Source: Oscillospiraceae bacterium
Lineage (GTDB): Bacteria > Bacillota > Clostridia > Oscillospirales > Oscillospiraceae
Assembly (NCBI GenBank): GCA_017482385.1
Contig: JAFUNI010000006.1
Coordinates: 22,238-86,237 of the forward strand
Reading direction: 5' to 3'
Length of the DNA stretch: 64,000 nucleotides
In this document: piece by piece, positions 59,824 through 64,000 of the stretch
How positions within the stretch are numbered: the first letter of the stretch is position 1
Layout of the letters: every line of letters starts with the position of its first letter
The notes under the pieces: model-generated
Told to the model about the DNA's origin: nothing
The model's database searches: none
The model's input: only the letters and a program-made list of their open reading frames with translations
Position numbers and translations under genes: made by a program

Positions 59824-61416
59824 TCATCTTTCCACCACTTGAGAAATCAGGTTATAATCGTTGGTCAGAATGGTGTCAATGCCCATTTCTCGGAAACGCT
59901 TGGTCTCTTCCGGGTCATCGGACCAGAACACATTGCAAAGGATACCGTGAGCATGGGCTTTTTTCACCGTTTCTTCGTTGAAATAGGGCTTGAACAGCTG
60001 CACCTTATAAGCGCCCAGCTGGATGGCTCTGTCCACCATAGACATGGAATCTTTGTTGCCGTCCCATCCCACGCAGCAGCGGATATCCGGGGCATATTCC
60101 ATGACCTGCCGGATGATCTTATCGTTGGTGGTCATAAAATAGGCATGCTCCTGGGCATCGTATTTGCGGATCAATGCCACAATTTGTTCGATCATAGGGT
60201 CAGCAAAATCACAATCCCAAAGTTTTACATGGATGTTCATAATGACCTGCCCGGCAAATTTGCGCAGGATATCCTCAAAGGTGGGGATTTTCAAGCCCTT
60301 GAACTTCTCACCGTGCTTTTCACCAAAATCCAGTTCCAGCAGTTCTGCATAGGAATGCTCATAGATCTTTCCATGGCCGTTGCTGACCCGGTCCAGGGTG
60401 GAATCATGGCAGGACACCAGCACACCGTCGGTGGTGGGCCACAGGTCAAATTCGATCTCCTCCGCACCCATAGCCACTGCCGCACCAAAGGCAGGCATAC
60501 TGTTTTCCGGGGCGATGGTATTAAAGCCTCTGTGGGCACAGACACGGGGATATGGCATTTTTGCATCGGACAAGGTTACGGACGGACCGCAGGCCCGGTA
60601 CTGCCAAGGTGATCTGCCCATATTCACATATTCCCAATGGGCCATATGGGGGTTGCCGTAACCGCCGGGCTTCAAATGTTTTTTGTGGGGATCAAACTCT
60701 GCGCTGGCAACACCGAATTTGCCACCCATATTGGCCAGCACCTTCCCCTCGGGAGAAACGATCATACTGGCGCCACAGACGGTGGAATCCTCGTCAAAGC
60801 TTACAGAGGACCGCAGCACATAGGCGTTGGTATTGTATGCTAAGAATTTGCACATGGTTTCAATGGCATCGTGGCCGTCACTGCGCTGCAAGGAGCAGCC
60901 GATGATGATATCCACCTTCTCTTGGGCAATGCGAGGAAATGCCTCATAGAAATAGAAATCATAGCAGGTCAAAAAGCCGTAACGCAGGCCGTCCAGCTCC
61001 AAAACAAAGGGCTTGTCCGCCTCATAAGTATAGGTGCTGTCCAACCCCATATCCAGTTCCAGGGGCGGCAAATGCTTTTTGAAATACTTGCCTGCCAGGT
61101 TACCGGAACGGTCGAAGCAGTAAGTTGTATTGCGGTAGCCGGCTTCTTCCTTGGACAGCGCATTCACAAACAAGTGGGCGTTGCAGCGTTTTGCGGTTTC
61201 GGCGCATTTTTTCAGTAAGGTGTCGATGTACTTATTGTGGAAATACAGAGTTTCCTCCATCGTGGCTGTGGCGCAAGGCACATCACTGTACTCCGGCAGG
61301 ACAATGATATCCATATCCGTGCCGCACTGATCCAGCATTTTCATTTTCTCCGCAAAATTAGCATCCGAGAAGGCGGTATCCCGGGAATAAGGCGGTTGCA
61401 TCACACAGGCTTTCAT
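59824..61416 (-). CDS. Nitrilase-superfamily amidase fused to glycerophosphodiester phosphodiesterase
   Basis: 530 residues from the ATG at 61416 (GGAGGAG upstream). Residues 1 to about 265 are a carbon-nitrogen hydrolase with the Glu-Lys-Cys triad: Glu in IVLPEYSD, Lys in KYFKKHLPP, Cys in FLTCYDFY. Residues about 293-530 are a GDPD TIM barrel: AHRGFNTIAPENS, GAEEIEFDLWPTTDG and VSCHDSTLDR carry the metal and catalytic His/Glu/Asp residues. No signal peptide, so it acts in the cytoplasm. The fusion suggests a substrate with both an amide and a phosphodiester, such as an N-acyl glycerophosphoethanolamine; this is speculation. Confidence 0.88.
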   Translation of the reverse strand: MKACVMQPPYSRDTAFSDANFAEKMKMLDQCGTDMDIIVLPEYSDVPCATATMEETLYFHNKYIDTLLKKCAETAKRCNAHLFVNALSKEEAGYRNTTYCFDRSGNLAGKYFKKHLPPLELDMGLDSTYTYEADKPFVLELDGLRYGFLTCYDFYFYEAFPRIAQEKVDIIIGCSLQRSDGHDAIETMCKFLAYNTNAYVLRSSVSFDEDSTVCGASMIVSPEGKVLANMGGKFGVASAEFDPHKKHLKPGGYGNPHMAHWEYVNMGRSPWQYRACGPSVTLSDAKMPYPRVCAHRGFNTIAPENSMPAFGAAVAMGAEEIEFDLWPTTDGVLVSCHDSTLDRVSNGHGKIYEHSYAELLELDFGEKHGEKFKGLKIPTFEDILRKFAGQVIMNIHVKLWDCDFADPMIEQIVALIRKYDAQEHAYFMTTNDKIIRQVMEYAPDIRCCVGWDGNKDSMSMVDRAIQLGAYKVQLFKPYFNEETVKKAHAHGILCNVFWSDDPEETKRFREMGIDTILTNDYNLISQVVER

Positions 61417-61447
61417 AGTCAAGCTCCTCCCGTTTTTATGATGTCAC

Positions 61448-61476
61448 ATTATATCACAGCAAATGAACGATGTAAA
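61448..61476 (-). promoter_or_regulatory. Promoter of the nitrilase-GDPD gene
   Basis: Minus-strand TTTACA (61476-61471), 17-nt spacer, TGATATAAT with TATAAT at 61453-61448. Confidence 0.7.
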
Positions 61477-61539
61477 CCGATAGCGCAAGATTGGGCAACT
61501 TTCATTTGGGCTCAAAAAACTGTATCGCCTGCAGGTTGC

Positions 61540-61568
61540 TTGACTCCATTGCAAAAGGTCCTTATAAT
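61540..61568 (+). promoter_or_regulatory. Promoter of the DUF4838 gene
   Basis: TTGACT (61540-61545), 17-nt spacer, TATAAT (61563-61568), 27 bp before the ATG. It is divergent from the nitrilase-GDPD promoter. Confidence 0.75.
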
Positions 61569-61595
61569 AAAAATATATCTTGCAAGGAGTTTTTT

Positions 61596-63329
61596 ATGGC
61601 ACATTTTATCATTGCGGAAAACGGCGAGAGCGTTTATCACATCACCGCCCATCAATACGCAGACGAAACTGTTCGCTACGCAGCATCTGAACTGCAAAAG
61701 TATCTTCTGAAATCCACAAATGCCGCCATCCCCTATCACTCTGACAGATGCCCGCAAAGGGGCCCTGAAATCCGAATCGGACAAAATGTTCGCGGTACCG
61801 CGTACATTCCTGCCGGCGCAGAAGAGGAAAGCTACCGGATTTTTTCCCGCGGCGAGGACATTTACATTGTAGGTAATACCGCAAGAGGCGTTCTTTACGG
61901 TGTTTACGGTTTTTTGGAGAGATTTTGCGGTTTTCGGTGCTTTACAAAAGATGTGGAGGTTATCGACCGTCACCCAGTACTAAAAATTGAACTGGACGAT
62001 ATTTGCGTCGAACCCGCCTTTGAATTCCGGGATACCTACTTCCGGTTTGCCTTCGACGGAGATTTTTGTGCGAAAAACCACTCCAACACCAGCTTGGGAG
62101 ATTTATCAAAAGCCAAGGGCGGCCGCACCAAATGGTTTAACTTTCACCATTCTTTTTTCGATCTTGTTTCACCGGATCTATATTTTGCAGAACACCCTGA
62201 GTATTTTTCCCAGGTAAACGGCATCCGTATTTCCGACGGTCAGCTTTGCCTTACAAATCCGCAGGTAGCGCAGATCGCCGAGAAAACCTTGCGCAGGTGG
62301 ATCCGGGAAAACCCGGAATGCACAGTTTTTTCCATTGCGCAAAACGACAATTACAAGCGCTGCGCCTGTGAACGCTGCCGCGCATTGGAAGAAAAAGAAG
62401 GCAGTCCCGCCGGCCCGATCATCCACTTCGTCAACACCCTTGCTGACAGGATCAAGGACGAATTCCCCCGCGCGCTTCTTCACACCTTCGCATACCAATA
62501 TTCACTTCCCGCGCCCAAATATGCCATTGCAAGAGATAATGTGATCGTCCGTCTTTGTTCCATTTCCTGCCGGTTTGACAAGCCCTTTCAGGTTCTTGCA
62601 GCCGAAGGCTCCCCTGCTGAAGCGGAGTTTGTGGATGCCCTTCACAATTGGGCAAAGCACGCATCCCGCCTTTATGTTTGGGATTACGCTGTGAATTTTT
62701 ATCACTATCCCCAGCCTTTCCTGCACCTGCGGGTACTGCAGGAAAATATCAAGCTCTTCAAAAAGACGAGTATCAGAGGTGTGCTGCAGCAAGGCAATTT
62801 TGCCTACGGCGGCGGTGTCTCGTTGGATGAGCTGAAGGCATATATTATCAGCAGGCTTTTATGGGATCCCGATTCTGATATAATGCAAGATGTCCACCAT
62901 TTCTGCTGCGCTGTTTACGGAGAAGCGGCCGGCGCCAAAATGGAGGAGTATATCGCTTTGACGAATACCCTTTGCGAAAGCGCTCCGTTGGAAATTTTTC
63001 AGCATCCGGACGCCCAATATATCACAGACGACTACATTGCGCAAGCAGATAAGATCTTCACAGAAGCTATGGCCCTGGCCGAAAACAATACCCATCGCCA
63101 GCGGATCGAAAAGGAATACCTGTCTATTCGTTTCTTAAAATTAGCCCGTATGCCCATAGATACGCCAAACCGAGAAACACTTGTAGACGACTTTTTTAAC
63201 GATCTGAAGCGCTTTGGTATTACCGAGATCAGCGAGCGGTATCCCTTGGCCGTATCCAAGAAGATCATGCTGAACACGCCTTATATGAAAGACCGTTCCG
63301 GTTATAAGCTGTACTACATTATGCAATAA
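61596..63329 (+). CDS. DUF4838 glycoside-hydrolase-like protein
   Basis: 577 residues from the ATG at 61596 (AAGGAG upstream); a longer frame crosses the promoter. Residues 1-125 form an alpha/beta domain like the N-terminal domain of hexosaminidases (ETVRYAASELQKYL, GVLYGVYGFLERFCG). DUF4838 follows with PEYFSQVNG, CLTNPQVAQIA, SIAQNDNYKRCACERC and a Trp/Tyr-rich barrel. Relatives lie in polysaccharide gene clusters and are likely glycosidases. No signal peptide, so it should act on imported oligosaccharides. Codon use looks more AT-rich and irregular than its neighbours. Confidence 0.85.
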   Translation: MAHFIIAENGESVYHITAHQYADETVRYAASELQKYLLKSTNAAIPYHSDRCPQRGPEIRIGQNVRGTAYIPAGAEEESYRIFSRGEDIYIVGNTARGVLYGVYGFLERFCGFRCFTKDVEVIDRHPVLKIELDDICVEPAFEFRDTYFRFAFDGDFCAKNHSNTSLGDLSKAKGGRTKWFNFHHSFFDLVSPDLYFAEHPEYFSQVNGIRISDGQLCLTNPQVAQIAEKTLRRWIRENPECTVFSIAQNDNYKRCACERCRALEEKEGSPAGPIIHFVNTLADRIKDEFPRALLHTFAYQYSLPAPKYAIARDNVIVRLCSISCRFDKPFQVLAAEGSPAEAEFVDALHNWAKHASRLYVWDYAVNFYHYPQPFLHLRVLQENIKLFKKTSIRGVLQQGNFAYGGGVSLDELKAYIISRLLWDPDSDIMQDVHHFCCAVYGEAAGAKMEEYIALTNTLCESAPLEIFQHPDAQYITDDYIAQADKIFTEAMALAENNTHRQRIEKEYLSIRFLKLARMPIDTPNRETLVDDFFNDLKRFGITEISERYPLAVSKKIMLNTPYMKDRSGYKLYYIMQ

Positions 63330-63361
63330 CCCGTCCCCCGAAGCTTAGCGCCGGGGCGCAA

Positions 63362-63393
63362 AAAACCTCCAGTCCGAAGACTGGAGGTTTTTG
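63362..63393. terminator. Terminator shared by the DUF4838 gene and tuf
   Basis: AAAAACCTCCAGTC / GACTGGAGGTTTTT with a CGAA loop (UUCG on the minus strand) and T-runs on both sides. It ends both convergent genes. Confidence 0.92.
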
Positions 63394-63411
63394 TTTTTAG
63401 AAAGCTATTGA

Positions 63412-64000
63412 TTACTCGTAGATCTCGGTAACAACGCCGGAACCAACGGTACGGCCGCCTTCACGGATAGCGAAACGCAGGCCCTTCTCGATAGCGATGG
63501 GGGTAATCAGCTCAACGTTCATAACAACGTTATCGCCGGGCATGCACATCTCAGTGCCCTCGGGCAGGTTGATGATGCCGGTAACGTCGGTGGTACGGAA
63601 GTAGAACTGAGGACGGTAGTTGTTGAAGAAGGGAGTATGACGGCCGCCTTCTTCCTTGGACAGGACGTAAACCTGGCCAGCGAACTTGGTCAGAGGCTTG
63701 ATGGAACCGGGCTGGCACAGAACCTGGCCGCGCTCGATTTCCTTCTTGTCAACACCACGCAGCAGAGCGCCGATGTTGTCGCCAGCTTCTGCGTAGTCCA
63801 GCAGCTTGTGGAACATCTCGATATCGGTGCAGACGGTTTCCTTCTTCTCTTCGCGCAGACCGACGATCTCGATCTTGTCGTTCTTGTTGATAACGCCACG
63901 CTCAACACGACCGGTAGCAACAGTACCACGGCCGGAGATGGTGAAGACGTCCTCAACGGGCATCAGGAAGGGCATATCAGCCTTACGGTCGGGAGTGGGG
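63412..64000 (-). CDS. tuf: Elongation factor Tu (5' part outside window)
   Basis: About 195 C-terminal residues are visible, covering the end of the linker, domain 2 ([20 protein letters not shown]) and domain 3 ([41 protein letters not shown]). Domain 1 with the GTP-binding motifs lies beyond the window edge. EF-Tu delivers aminoacyl-tRNA to the ribosome. A strong terminator follows the stop. Confidence 0.97.
   Translation of the reverse strand, partial: PTPDRKADMPFLMPVEDVFTISGRGTVATGRVERGVINKNDKIEIVGLREEKKETVCTDIEMFHKLLDYAEAGDNIGALLRGVDKKEIERGQVLCQPGSIKPLTKFAGQVYVLSKEEGGRHTPFFNNYRPQFYFRTTDVTGIINLPEGTEMCMPGDNVVMNVELITPIAIEKGLRFAIREGGRTVGSGVVTEIYE

Overview
The window reads as a chromosomal segment of an anaerobic Firmicute (class Clostridia), most likely an uncultured or gut Oscillospirales/Ruminococcaceae-type bacterium. 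The reasons are an IspH-ribosomal S1 fusion, the dnaG-sigma neighbourhood, CdaA/CdaR, RemA, a PASTA kinase with its PP2C phosphatase, RNase P RNA of the class A type, strong AGGAGG ribosome binding sites, and several secreted proteins with Thr/Ala/Lys/Pro-rich linkers. The genus assignment is inference only.

Region 1 (1 to about 13.79 kb) is the right-hand part of an integrated prophage; its left end lies outside the window. Reading leftwards from the immunity region are a Cro-like regulator, an excisionase-like HTH protein, four small phage proteins (one with a 65-residue X-Gly repeat), and a replication/recombination module: a Rad50-like ATPase, a Sak4-like ATPase, a DUF669 protein, a DEAH helicase and an AEP-type primase cut by the window edge. 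Reading rightwards are the CI-like repressor, an ImmA metalloprotease, three secreted lipoproteins (cargo), a second short repressor, a leftward type III toxin-antitoxin locus with a repeat-structured RNA antitoxin, and a tyrosine integrase abutting the 3' end of tRNA-Gln(CUG), the probable attachment site. The repressor and Cro-like genes are served by two nearly identical promoters that face each other, each with an operator inside its spacer.

Region 2 (13.9 to 34.4 kb) is housekeeping chromosome: DUF5662, trpS and the divergent gltX; a large surface-anchored protein; a PFL/ACT/Dabb group; then a leftward run hflX-yigZ-dGTPase-dnaG-sigma-sigma-like-cmk-ispH/rpsA; rpmE; an M29 aminopeptidase; and a homocysteine methyltransferase family gene.

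Region 3 (34.4 to 48.9 kb) is a 14-gene leftward run with almost no gaps: cdaA-cdaR-yicC-remA-gmk-rpoZ-priA-def-fmt-rsmB-rlmN-PP2C-PASTA kinase-rsgA. It links c-di-AMP synthesis, nucleotide supply, replication restart, translation start and ribosome maturation to envelope-sensing Ser/Thr phosphorylation.

Region 4 (48.9 to 64 kb) holds murD-ispD-ispF-DUF3343-cysteine desulfurase-like genes, rnpB, an alkaline phosphatase lipoprotein, an ABC-2 transporter, an operon of two P-II-like proteins with a duplicated DUF1538 membrane protein, a nitrilase-GDPD fusion enzyme, a DUF4838 protein, and the 3' part of tuf. The most interesting items are the type III toxin-antitoxin locus, the helically phased 10-bp repeat array before the integrase, the mirrored face-to-face promoters, the duplicated repressor flanking lipoprotein cargo, the nitrilase-GDPD fusion, the degenerate second sigma factor, and the DUF1538/P-II operon.
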